The notes under the pieces: model-generated
What the model saw: only the letters and a program-made list of their open reading frames with translations
Told to the model about the DNA's origin: nothing
Databases searched by the model: none
In this document: positions 48,540 to 58,321 of the stretch, piece after piece
Numbering within the stretch: position 1 is the first letter of the stretch
Layout of the letters: each line of letters opens with the position of its first letter
Assembly (NCBI RefSeq): GCF_018294505.1
Contig: NC_057810.1
Coordinates: forward strand, 205,610,113-205,674,112
Reading direction: 5' to 3'
DNA length: 64,000 bases
Source of the DNA: Triticum aestivum
Lineage: Eukaryota > Streptophyta > Magnoliopsida > Poales > Poaceae
Program-made: the position numbers and the translations under genes

Positions 48540-49010
48540 GGGAATGAGGAACCAGATGGGTGGATCATGTACTTTGACGGAGCGTTTGCGTGAAAAGGCG
48601 CAGGAGCAGGGGCCGTCCTCATCTCACCCACCAAGGCTAAGCTCTACTACGTGGTACAACTCTGCTTCCAGCAGGGCGAGAAGGTCTCCAACAACATCAC
48701 GGAATTCAAGGGCTTGCTCGGCGGTCTCAGGGCCACAGCGGCACTGGGGGTGAAGCGCATCACCATCAAGGGCGATACTCAGCTCCTCGTCAACTTCTGC
48801 AACAAGGAGTACATGCCCAAGGACGAGCACATGGATGCATACCTAGAAGAGGTACGCAAGATGGAGAAGCAGTTCATGGGCTTGGAGCTGCAGCATGTGC
48901 CCCGAGGGATGAACAAGGAGACGGATGATATCGCGAAGAGAGCCTCCCGAAGGCTCCCCCAGGAGTCGGGCGTGTTTGAGGAGTGGCTCTTCAAGCCATC
49001 TACGGCTCCC
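48540..49010 (+). pseudogene. pol: Element D second, archaeal-type RNase H
   Basis: WIMYFDGAF (catalytic Asp) is followed by a TGA at 48591. Then GAGAVLISPTKAKLYYVVQL, NNITEFKGLLGGLRATAALG (Glu), IKGDTQLLVNFCNKEY (Asp) and LQHVPRGMNKETDDIAKRAS. A second RNase H of this kind placed before integrase is a mark of the plant Tat lineage (established knowledge), so it fixes the lineage of D and, by LTR likeness, G. Confidence 0.75.
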
Positions 49011-49130
49011 CCCTCTCCCGTGGCTCCAGTACTGCCTCAGGAGGACCTGCCTCAGGCAACTATGACTGGCGCCCCAGCATGCGGCCATCCCATAGGGGCC
49101 CGCCTGCTGCTTGTGCTCGAGCCTCAGTAG

Positions 49131-50375
49131 GGGTGCTGGACTGAAGAGTTCAACGCGTACCTGCTTCAAGGGACCTTGCCAGAGAAGGAGGAGGATGCCG
49201 AGCGCGTGGCTCGTCAAGCCACTGTGTACTGCATCCAGGACGGTGAGTTATATTGCAAGAGGCCCAATGACGTTTCGTTGCGATGCATCTCTAGGGAGCA
49301 GGGACTTAAGCTGCTATCGGACATACATGGTGGGGACTGCGGGCACCATTCCTCGTCATGCACTCTTGTGGGCAAGGCATTCCGTAGCAGCTTTTACTAG
49401 CCCACCGCGCTCAACGACTCCGTAGAGCTGGCGTGTTCCTGTGAAGCATGCCAGTTCCACGCCAAGCAAATTCACCAGCCTGTGCAGGGCCTCCAGACAA
49501 TCCCGGTCACATGGCCATTCGCGGTCTGGGGACTAGACATCTTGGGGTCGTTCCCTCGAGCGCCAGGGGGCTACCGATACCTCTACATCACCATCGACAA
49601 ATTCACCAAATGGACGGAGGTAGAAGCCATTTGCACCATCCCAGCTGGATCGACCATCAAGTTCATAAAGGGTATCGTGAGCCGGTTTGGGGTTCCTAAG
49701 TGCATTATCACCGACAACGGCTCGCAATTCACTAGCAACCTTTTCAAAACATATTGTGCCAAACTTGGAACAAAGATATGCTACGCCTCAGTGGCACACC
49801 CCCGGAGCAACAACCAAGCTGAGCGGGCCAATGCCGAAGTCCTGAGGGGCCTCAAGACAAGAACCTTCAAGAAGAAGCTCAAGGCCTGCGGCAGGGGCTG
49901 GCTCGACGAGCTACAGTCCGTGCTATAGTCCATCCAGACCACCGCGACCAAGCCAACGGGAGAAACATCGTTCTTCCTCGTCTACGAAGCAGAAGCGGTT
50001 CTCCCACACGAGGTCAAGCATCGCTCCACGTGGGTCCTGGCGTTCGACGAGGTGCGTCAGGACGCCACGCGGGGGATGGATCTCGTGCTGGGGGAGGAAT
50101 GCCATCGTCAAGGCTCGCTCCGGGCAGCAAGATACCAGCAGGCGCTGCGGCGGTATCACTGCCGCATCGTCCGCTCCAGGACGTTAGAGGTGGGCGACCT
50201 CATCCTAAGGCGGGTGCTCTCTAGGGAGGGGCTGCACAAGCTCCCTCCCATGTGGGAGGGCCCGTTTAGGATTACCCGTTTCTCTAGGCCTGGCACTGCA
50301 AGCCTGGAGACACAAGACGGGGTCCCCATCCAGAACGCCTGGAACATCCAGCACCTTCGGAAGTTCTACCCCTGA
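49131..50375 (+). pseudogene. pol: Element D integrase
   Basis: The N-terminal zinc-binding part is HGGDCGHHSSSCTL, then CSCEACQFHAKQ. The core has D in VWGLDILGSFPRAPGG, D in CIITDNGSQFTSNLF and E in NNQAERANAEVLRG. The C-terminal part ends with EGPFRITRFSRPGTASLETQ and IQHLRKFYP at 50375. Stops break it after FRSSFY (near 49399) and after DELQSVL (near 49927). A TAG at 49128-49130 separates it from the RNase H. Confidence 0.82.
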
Positions 50376-51640
50376 AGAAAGGCTCCAGCCTGTGAAGGTC
50401 TCCACTTGTGACAATCTCACATAATAATGAGTGGGGTTGTACACGCCCTAGAGTCTCCTGAGAGCCGCCCTCGGGCCTCATGGGGGCTCCCTCCCATGTT
50501 TTAGTGGCAGCACTTAGCTCCGCGCTGGTGAGAAGACTAGATTAGGTGCTGGACGCGGCTATTCATTTGCTTTCTCAAGTAGCTTGCAGTCTTTTAGCAA
50601 TCTTTCAATGGATTTGGTGCTTTCGTGTTTTGGTTCGCCGAGTTAATTTCTTCTCCTCCCGCTTGTCTGTTTTTGGCCTGAGGACAGGAGAGAGGTGGCA
50701 GTTGCCCGTCACTCTCCCTTGCACGCCTCGCGCGTGGGGGCTAGGCAGGTGTGCCTGCCTTGGGCCTACCCTCGTGCGCGCGCCTTGGGCCTACCCTCAT
50801 GCACGCCTACCGCGCCGAACCCCGCTGCCCTGGTGCTTCGGCCTTGTCCTCGCGAGGAGCCCTTGATCAAGCTCACAGGCATCACTATCCCCCAGGTAGC
50901 ACGACCCGGTGCATTAAGTCAGAGCTAATCTATGACAGGGGTCTCACATAAGGAGGAGTGAGGTGCTTGTCAGGTTTCCTTTTCCTTTAAAAGCAGCCCT
51001 ACAGCGGTTCCGCAGCAGCTCCTGAGACCCCGAGGCGTCTCTCGAGGTCTGTGACCTCGAGCTCCCCAGGAAGGGGGCCTCGTTGAGCGCCAGAAGCCAA
51101 GTCCTCGCGAGGCGGAAAGCTATTGCATCCATATCAAGCTAAATTTTCCTATCCTGGCTTACTCAGAGCGCAAACATTACAACACACATCAAGATAGCAA
51201 GCATAGCATAAAGGCCATAACTTCCATAATTCATTACACGCCCCGGCGGGGTACACCATCTTTTTTTTAATTACAGGAGAAAGGAAAGGATAAACAAAGA
51301 AGACCCGATGGCGTAAGAACCCGACACCAGCGCCGCATCCTCAAGTAGCGCCTCAAGGTGGCCCGGCGCTCCACCAGTTCCCCCATAGGTGACCTGGGGC
51401 CGCGGCCGGTCTTGAGTCCAAGTTCGATGGCCCCCATACTCACGCCGGACTCCTCTCCAGCTTCCCTGGAGCGCTGCGACGGGACGAACCACCACCATCC
51501 TCGACCCGAGCGCGATGGCATGGGGGCCGGCCGTAGCCACCACTAGTCGAGCTCTCATCCGAGGAAGAGCCGCCGTCACGAGAAGAGGAGCGCGCACCAC
51601 CAAGGCCAAGCTCACCTTTGCCACCCCTCGTCCTTGCTGC
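50376..51640. other. Element D region between pol and the antisense gene
   Basis: No supported coding frame. GC-rich, with a short direct repeat (CCTTGGGCCTACCCTC type) near 50755-50810. It corresponds to 59138-60525 in element G and is the tail-to-tail gap of the two convergent genes. Confidence 0.5.
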
Positions 51641-52256
51641 CATCCTATGGGCAGCACCCCACGCGGCGTCCGTCCTCCCTAAATACCCTCACGTAGAGGT
51701 TCGCCAGGCCATCATACTTGAAGTGGAGGGTGCACCTTCCGCCCAGGCCTCGCACGTGGGCGAACGTCTACCAGCCACGGGTCAGCACCACGCTGCCAGA
51801 GGCGGCGACCTCAGTCTCAACCCACGAAGCTCTGCTGCAGCAGCCGTCAGCCTGCAGCTAGAGGCCATCATGCTTCGAGGATGGAAGCTCGCCTGTGAAG
51901 AAACGCAAAAGTCGGAGCAAGGTGCCGGCCGAGCTCTCTGACCACACCCCTAACTCGTGGAGCACGTCCAGCGGGGAGAAGCGCGGCTAAGGAGGGCGCA
52001 CGATCATGACACGCCTCCCCTCATCATGGGGGCTGCTCCGAAGCCGGTGGCCCCCGCCGTGAGAAGAGGTGCCACCGTCGGCACCAAGAGAAGCGACAGC
52101 TCTAGGGGGCACATGTCCGCGCCCCCTAGGGGCCGCTGCAGGGGGCGCGGGGTGCTTACGGGGACGGCTGCGGTCACTCTTGGGAGGCGGAGAGGTTGGT
52201 CCCTCCTTGGAAGCTTTCCCCTTCTCGGCCGCTGAAAACCTCCTCGGTGACACCAT
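51641..52256 (-). pseudogene. Element D antisense gene with B3-type DNA-binding domain (decayed)
   Basis: The start MVSPRRFSAAEKGKASKEGP (ATG 52256) matches MATICRFSAEEKGKAPREGP of the G copy. The frame stops at 51987. Further on, minus-strand translation around 51830-51649 gives ETEVAASGSVVLTRGW, a TAG, TFAHVRGLGGRCTLHFKYDG, VRVFREDGRRVGCCP and a stop. That is the second half of a B3-like domain, aligned with the G copy. The first half is scrambled. Its TATA (52826-52821) has been pushed away by the solo LTR at 52326-52797. Not functional. Confidence 0.55.
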
Positions 52257-52325
52257 GGAAGAAAGACGAAGAAGGAGAAGAAGCGGGCAGCAGGAAGATG
52301 AAGGAGAGATGAGCGGGGGGGGGGG

Positions 52326-52797
52326 TGTCGGTGTCAAAACCGGCGGATCTCAGGTAGGGGGTCCCGAACTGTGCGTCTAGGTGGATGGTAACATGAGACA
52401 AGGGACATGATGTTTTTACCCAGGTTCGGGCCCTCTCGATGGAGGTAAAACCCTACTCCTGCCTGATTAATATTGATGATATGGGTAGTACAAGAGTTGA
52501 TCTACCACAAGATCAGAGATGCTAAACCCTAGAAGCTAGCCTATGGTATTATTGTTGTTCGTCCTACGGACTAAAACTCTCCGGTTTATATAGACACCGG
52601 AGAGGGCTAGGGTTACACAGAGTCGGTTACAATGGGAGGAGATCTTCATATTGAATCGCCAAGCTTGCCTTCCACGCCAAGGAGAGTCCTATCCGGACTG
52701 GGGACGAAGTCTTCAATCTTGCATCTTCATAGTCCGGGCGTCCGGCCAAAGTTCATAGTCCGGACATCCGGACACCCCCTAATCCAGGACTCCCTCA
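52326..52797 (-). mobile_element. Solo Fatima-like LTR inside element D
   Basis: TGTCGGTGTC...ACTCCCTCA on +, 472 bp. Flanked by GGGGG (52321-52325) and GGGTG (52798-52802), a one-mismatch target duplication. No internal sequence, so it most likely arose by recombination between the two LTRs of a full element. It sits in the 5' leader of D's antisense gene. Confidence 0.85.
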
Positions 52798-52820
52798 GGG
52801 TGCTCAGCCCCTCCCCCACA

Positions 52821-52826
52821 TTTATA
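52821..52826 (-). promoter_or_regulatory. TATA box of the D antisense gene
   Basis: GGCTATAAATG on minus. The solo LTR begins 28 bases downstream, about where transcription would start. Confidence 0.5.
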
Positions 52827-53065
52827 GCCAAGGAAGGACAACCGCCAGCCTCCACGACCTCGCGCCATGATGATCTTCTACATGCCGCATTGTTCCGTCA
52901 AGTCGAACAGTTGCCGAGGCAGCGTGGGGAAGTGGAGACGCCCACATCCCATCAATCGACACGAGTCATCAAGGCCGCAGGTGGTTAGGGCCCGCGGTGC
53001 TCCGCACTTTCCCTTTGGCTTGGCCCGGAAGCCAAGTCCGAGCACGCCTTGGGCCCGGGGGCTAC

Positions 53066-53959
53066 TATCGGCGTTCTGGATATGGGGGTATCCAGACTTG
53101 CCTGCCTGCGGCCCACCGTGTGGCTCCATCGACGGCCTGGTACGGCCCAGCTTCTACATCAACAACTCAACACCCTCGCGAGGGGCCAAGCCTCGCGAGG
53201 CGGACAACGCCAATATCCCCGAGGGGATCGACCTCTTTAGGCTGGCTCCCGAGGGGCGGAGAATTCTATGCAAGGTGTACCTCATGAGGCTCAGCTGACG
53301 TGAGCCATGACGACCAAGGCCAGGCGGGCGCCAGTGAGTGTAGAGCCCCAGTTTCCTCTTCGGTGCAAGGGAGGCAAGCCACAGGCGCAGAGTCCTAAGG
53401 AATCAGCCAAAGGTTTCCATTCTGGAGCAACAAGACCAAAACCACCAGGACGGCAGGACGGAGGTCATCGCCGAGCCCAACGTAGCATCACGACCAGGGG
53501 GTTTTGCAGGAAAAGACCACTTTTGTGAGGATAAGTTGTACTACTTGTCCCCTTTCAAATCCGGTCGTTGTGGGATCCCTTCCCACCAACATTTGGGAAG
53601 AGGACCAAGGCCACTATAAATAGGACTTAGCCACCACCATAGAGGGGGATCAGATTGCATCTGATCTGGTTCACATCCCACCAGCTCTCTAGAGCTCAAT
53701 AACACCTGACCTCCTAAGGCCAGTTCATCCACTGTACTAGTTCATCCTCAGCCCTTTGAGGCAATCCACCAAAACGTTGTAGTAGGGTATTACACCGCAA
53801 GGTGGCCCGAACCAGGATAAATTGCATGTCTCTTGGTATCTTCGAGCTCGTCATGCTAGGCTAGGAGGATCGCGAGTACGCAGGCTGGGTAGGTTGAGAT
53901 CTCCGCACGCACCCCCAGAGTTTGAACCTTTCAAGGGTTTGCGGAACTGTAATCCGACA
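53066..53959 (+). repeat. 3' LTR of element D
   Basis: TATCGGCGTTCTGG...AATCCGACA, 894 bp. The second base is A where TG is expected, a single change at the terminus. It is preceded by a purine tract (GGGCCCGGGGGCTAC). TATAAATA at 53615-53622. Confidence 0.9.
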
Positions 53960-54414
53960 AGACTATCAAAGGATGGAGGCCCAAAGAGATCCAAGTGAAG
54001 GAGCTCCAAGGGCCTCTTCGAGTAGATGATAGTCGTGGGAGGGTGAGCCTTCTCATGTAGCTTTCCTTCGATACAAGCACTGCAAGCATGATCTTTGGGA
54101 AAACAAATATTTGTTAGTCCACAGACACTACCCCCCTTGAGAAGACTTTGCAAAGATCTCATATTGACATGGGCTAAACGGCGATGCCAAAGCCATCCCA
54201 CGTCAACTTTAGCCATTAAGCATGTTGCGGTCTTGGTGGGTCGCTCCAAAAAGTTAATCACATAAAGACCATTCTCGACATGCCCAACAAAGGCTACTTT
54301 AAGGGTCTTGCTCCACAAGAGGGCCATGGTATCAATATCAAAGAAAGTGGCAAAGCCCATGAGTGCAAGTTGACGAACGGAAAGTAAGTTGTATGCAAGG
54401 GACTCAACAAGCAT
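53960..54414 (-). pseudogene. pol: Copia element E: gag-pre-integrase (integrase zinc-binding) part
   Basis: LWHRRLAHVNMRSLQSLLKG, then HACSACIEGKLHEKAH: the HHCC zinc-binding end of a Copia integrase. It runs to HLDLFGPPSFDSL, where element D inserted, and the next residues are at 22590 on minus. The upstream part (LAYNLLSVRQLALMGFATFF) links to the protease. Confidence 0.85.
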
Positions 54415-54609
54415 GACTTAGATCGTGAGATCATGAGAAATGACAACCTTGCCAAGCCCCAATACCTTAGAAGATGAAGCATCACCCCATTTGATATTCG
54501 TGAGCATAGATGAAACTTTATGCACGTCCACCACCAAGTCCTTGCTTCCGGTCATATGATTTGTGGGTCCACTATCGAGCAACCATGACCCACCACCAGA
54601 AGCAAACAC
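54415..54609 (-). pseudogene. Copia element E aspartic protease
   Basis: GSWLLDSGPTNHMTGSKDLV holds the Copia protease active site (DSG; Pro follows where Cys or Ala is usual). A shift near 54417 separates it from the downstream part (ESLAYNLLSVRQ). Confidence 0.75.
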
Positions 54610-55850
54610 CTACAAGAGATCAATGCTTGGTTTTAGGTACCCATTTTGTAATGGGTCCTTTGATGTTATCAACAAGGGTCTTAGGAACCCAAATAGACCA
54701 TTCAATGTACTCATAAGAAGAACCAACAAATTTGGCATAAACATGCCCATCACTAGCATGGTATAACACATAAGAAGGGTTAAAATCGCCGGTTTTAGGG
54801 AGTGGCATTGCCCTTCTTTTGACACCGCCACCCTTCGTGTTCTTCTTCTTCTCCTTAGGAGTACCCTCTCCCTCGTGCACAAAGGTTTGGTTGAGAGGAG
54901 GAGGTTGTGTGGTCTTGTCATTCTTCTTCTTCTTCTTGGACATGGGTGCAAACCCAATCCCCTCCTTGGCCACAACTTCCTTTGGATTGCTCAAAAGGTC
55001 GTTGAGGTTCTGCTCTCCTTGTATGCACGTCACAAGGCCTTTCTCAAGTTGCTCCTTGAACTTGGCATTCTCCTCCACAAGATGCACATGCTTACAACAC
55101 GGGTTAGTAGCATTTGCATTATCAATTAAAACCATATGAGGAAACATGGCTTTCTCCTTAGTTAGCTTCACTTGGAGTTGATCATGAGACTCTTTGAGGC
55201 TTGCATGAGCACTCTTCAATGCCTTGTGAGCCTTGTCAAGTATGTCAAACTCCTCCTTGAGTCTAGCATGGTCAACCCCAAGTTTAGATTTCTCGGAATT
55301 GAGCACACGAGATACAACAAGAGCATGATAAAGATCTTTCTTTAATTTAGCACGATCATCGCTATGTGACTCCTCAAGAGCCAAACGATGACCATGCTCT
55401 TCCTCAAGCGCATTAGAGAGATCTGATATCTCATCGGCATAATAACAACCATGCTCTTCCATCTTAGAGATGGTTTCTTCGTGAGCCTCGATCATGTCAT
55501 TGGCTTCACCAAGTTGTTCCAAGAGAGCAACGAAGTGCTTATTGGATTTACTCTTGAGTTTACTCATAAAATACTCATATTCATTTTCTTCCCCCTTCGA
55601 CCCCTCACTTTCATCAATGCAATCCATCAAGGAAGGATTAGTAGTGATGGTGGTTTTGATGTTGGGGGTTACCTTGTTGGTGGATTTAGCCATGAGGCAC
55701 TTGGCGGTGATGTTCTCATTGGGTGAGTCAAAGAGGGATACCCGTAGAGTTGTTGCAATGGAAACGAAGGCCATGGCAACCGTCTCACCGTCTTCATCAT
55801 CATCATAATCATCCTCATTGTACTCTTCTTGTGCCACCAACCCCTTGGGA
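54610..55850 (-). CDS. gag: Copia element E Gag, C-terminal coiled-coil part
   Basis: Open for 406 codons (55840-54620). Acidic N-terminal stretch (EEYNEDDYDDDEDGE), then a long helical region (SDLSNALEEEHGHRLALEES, KLKEEFDILDKAHKALKSAH), then a basic region (KKKKKNDKTTQPPP, KEKKKNTKGGGVKRR), and AKFVGSSYEYIEWSIWVPKT near the protease. This long coiled-coil extension of Gag after the zinc knuckle is seen in large grass Copia elements. It is unusually well preserved compared with the pol parts of the same element. Confidence 0.7.
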
Positions 55851-55859
55851 GGAGTTTTC

Positions 55860-56158
55860 TTGGTGAAGTTGTTCTTGTTGGGGAAGGACTTGACCTTGTA
55901 TTTTCAGATAAGCTTACCTCCATTGTCTTCCCTCTTCTTGTACGGGCATTCCGCAACAAAGCGGCTCACATTGCCACAATTATAGCATGTCCTCACACAT
56001 TGCTTGCCCTTGGTGCCACTTGAGTTGTTCTTGTTGAAGTTGGGCCTTGTGTTTTTCTTGCTCCGAAATTGCCATGACGCGAGAGCCATGTGCTCATGAT
56101 AAGCATACTTGGTGTCTCCGGGACAACATTCCTCTTCTTCCTCTTCTTCCAAACTAGC
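55860..56158 (-). pseudogene. gag: Copia element E Gag zinc-knuckle region
   Basis: Minus translation contains CYNCGNVSRFVAECPYKKRE, a CX2CX4HX4C knuckle in which the His position reads Arg. Upstream is MALASWQFRSKKN and an acidic run. It is cut at 56158 by element F (left target copy CTAGC, 56154-56158). The rest of gag and the 5' LTR lie beyond the window. Confidence 0.75.
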
Positions 56159-56630
56159 TGTCGGTGTCAAAACCGGCGGATCTCGGGTAGGGGGTCCCGA
56201 ACTATGCGTCTAGGCGGATGGTAACAGGAGACAAGGGACACTATGTTTTTACCCAGGTTCGAGCCCTCTCGATGGAGGTAAAACCCTACTCCTGCTTGAT
56301 TAATATTTATGATATGGGTAGTACAAGAGTTGATCTACCATGAGATCAGAGAGGCTAAACCCTAGAAGCTAGCCTATGGTATGATTGTTGTTCGTCCTAC
56401 GGACTAAAACTCTCCGGTTTATATAGACACCGGAGAGGGCTAGGGTTACACAGAGTCAGTTACAATGGGAGGAGATCCACATATCGTATCGCCAAGATTG
56501 CCTTCCACGCCAAGGAAAGTCCCATCCGGACACGGGACGAAGTCTTCAATCGTGTATCTTCATAGTCCGGGAGTCCGGCCGAAGGTCATAGTCCGGCCAT
56601 CCAGACACCCCCTAATCCAGGACTCCCTCA
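56159..56630 (-). repeat. 3' LTR of element F
   Basis: TGTCGGTGTC...ACTCCCTCA on +, 472 bp, followed by ATAGCCCCTGAACCAGGC, the family 3' internal end, as at 24273. Confidence 0.9.
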
Positions 56631-57062
56631 ATAGCCCCTGAACCAGGCTTCAATGACGACGAGTCCGGTGTGCAAATTGTCTTTGGCATTGCAAGGCGGG
56701 TTCCTCCTCCGAATACTTCATAGAAGATGTTGAACACAAGGATAGTGTATGGCTCTGCAAAATAGTTTCCACATACCACCGTAGAGAGAATAATATTCGC
56801 ACAAATCTAATCTGCTAACATATTCTGTAGCATGACATCATGCCACACCCTAGCCTTTATTAGAATCGTTTTACTGTCCCACCTCAGCGTGTTTAGCGAG
56901 GCGGTTTCCTTGGCACGCCTTGTCAAAGCAGAGATCGTGTCCCCTTATTCCGGGATTCTCATCAATACGGGCGTGCGTAACCCAACCGCGCCATTAATCG
57001 TGGCGCTTGGGAGATAAGAGGGTTTTACTAGGCTGGTGGGGGCACATAGTTTCGGCCGCCCA

Positions 57063-57068
57063 TATAAG
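57063..57068 (+). promoter_or_regulatory. TATA box of the lost F antisense gene
   Basis: CATATAAGGGG, in the place of CTTTATAAAGGGG in C. Element G begins 36 bases after its first base, so only the promoter of the gene remains. Confidence 0.5.
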
Positions 57069-57098
57069 GGGATAAGAATCCACCCTTTCCATCTACGC

Positions 57099-57999
57099 TA
57101 TCGGAGTTCGGGTTCCGGCAGACCCTCTAGGTTCGAACACTGGGGTGCGTGCGGAGATCTCGCCCTCTGCCTACCTACAACTCGCCGCCTCGCTAAGATC
57201 TAAGCTATGAAAGGAACAACACAAGAGACACAGGGTTTATACTAGTTCGGGCCACCATTGTGGTGTAATACCCTACTCTAGTTTGTGGTGTGGTGGATTG
57301 CCTCTTGGGCTGATGATGAACAATACAAGGAAGAACAACCTCGCGAGGGTCTGTTCTTGGTAGGTGTGATGAACTGCTAGGGGGAGTTCAGTCGCTCTTC
57401 CTACTGGTTTTCCGATGGTGATCCTCCTCTACCTTGTGGGTGGCTAGTCCTATTTATAGGCAAAGGCCCTGGGCCTCTTCCCAAATATTGAGCGGGAAGG
57501 GTACCAACAATTGGCCATTTTGAAGGGGAACATCTAGTACACTTATCCTGACTAAAGTTGGTCCTCGCCTGTCAAAGGCTCTGGCGGTGACGCTGGCTTG
57601 GGTTCCACAATGACTTCCTTCCTGCCGTTGCGACGGTCTTGGTCTTGTTGCACAACGGATGCCTTTGCTTGATGCTCTCGCCTGTGCTTGCTCCCTTTGC
57701 ACCAAAGAGGAAAGGAGGAAACTGCACGGGCTGGCGCCCGCCTGGCGCCCTTGGTCGTCATGGCTTGCGTCATGGGCACCTCGTGAGGTACCCCGCCTTG
57801 ATCTCTCCGCCTCCTCGCGAGCCAGCCTGACGAGGCCGTGCCCGAGGAAGCTCCCTGTCGTCCAGCCCGCGAGGCTTGGCCCCTCGCGAGGGTCCTAAGC
57901 TCGTGCTGATGAAGATGGGTCGTGCTGGGCCGCCCCTTGAGCCACGCCACAGGCCGCAGGCAGGCAAGTCTGGGGACCCCCGTTCCCAGAACGCCGACA
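57099..57999 (-). repeat. 3' LTR of element G
   Basis: TATCGGAGTTCGGG...AACGCCGACA on +, 901 bp. TATA on minus 57458-57451. Purine tract beside it (minus: GGGCCCGGGGGCTAC). Confidence 0.85.
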
Positions 58000-58238
58000 G
58001 TAGCCCCCGGGCCCAAGGCGTGCCCGAACTTGGCTGAGTAGAGAAGCGAAGGGGCAAGTGCGAAGCGCCGTGGGCCCTAATAGCCTGCGGCCTTGGGCGC
58101 CGCGTGGCGGTTGGTTGGTCATGGGTGGCCCTGCTTCCCCACGACGCCTCGGCGATTGCACGAATTGACAAGTCTCTGCATGCAAAGAAAGTCATGATTA
58201 CCTGCGATCATGGAGGCCGGCGGTTGGCCTCCTCCGGC

Positions 58239-58244
58239 TATAAG
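58239..58244 (+). promoter_or_regulatory. TATA box of the G antisense gene
   Basis: GGCTATAAGTACG, about 84 bases before the ATG at 58322, followed by a CT-rich leader. The D copy has GGCTATAAATG in the matching place. Confidence 0.55.
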
Positions 58245-58321
58245 TACGGAACGGCGCGTGCCCTTCCAGTCCATCTCTTCTTGCTTCTTCTTCTTCCCCT
58301 TCCTTGCTCCACCTTATCGCA

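Larger units (their letters stand above)
22591..53959 (+). mobile_element. Tat-lineage Gypsy element D, split by nested insertions
   Basis: LTRs are 22591-23476 and 53066-53959, and AGACT target duplications (22586-22590 and 53960-53964) are exact. Its own internal sequence is 23477-23790 and 46244-53065, less the solo LTR at 52326-52797. Element C fills the gap. Sense order: gag fragment, protease, RT, RNase H, archaeal-type RNase H, integrase. A B3-type antisense gene lies before the 3' LTR. It inserted into the integrase-coding region of Copia element E. All genes are broken. Confidence 0.88.
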
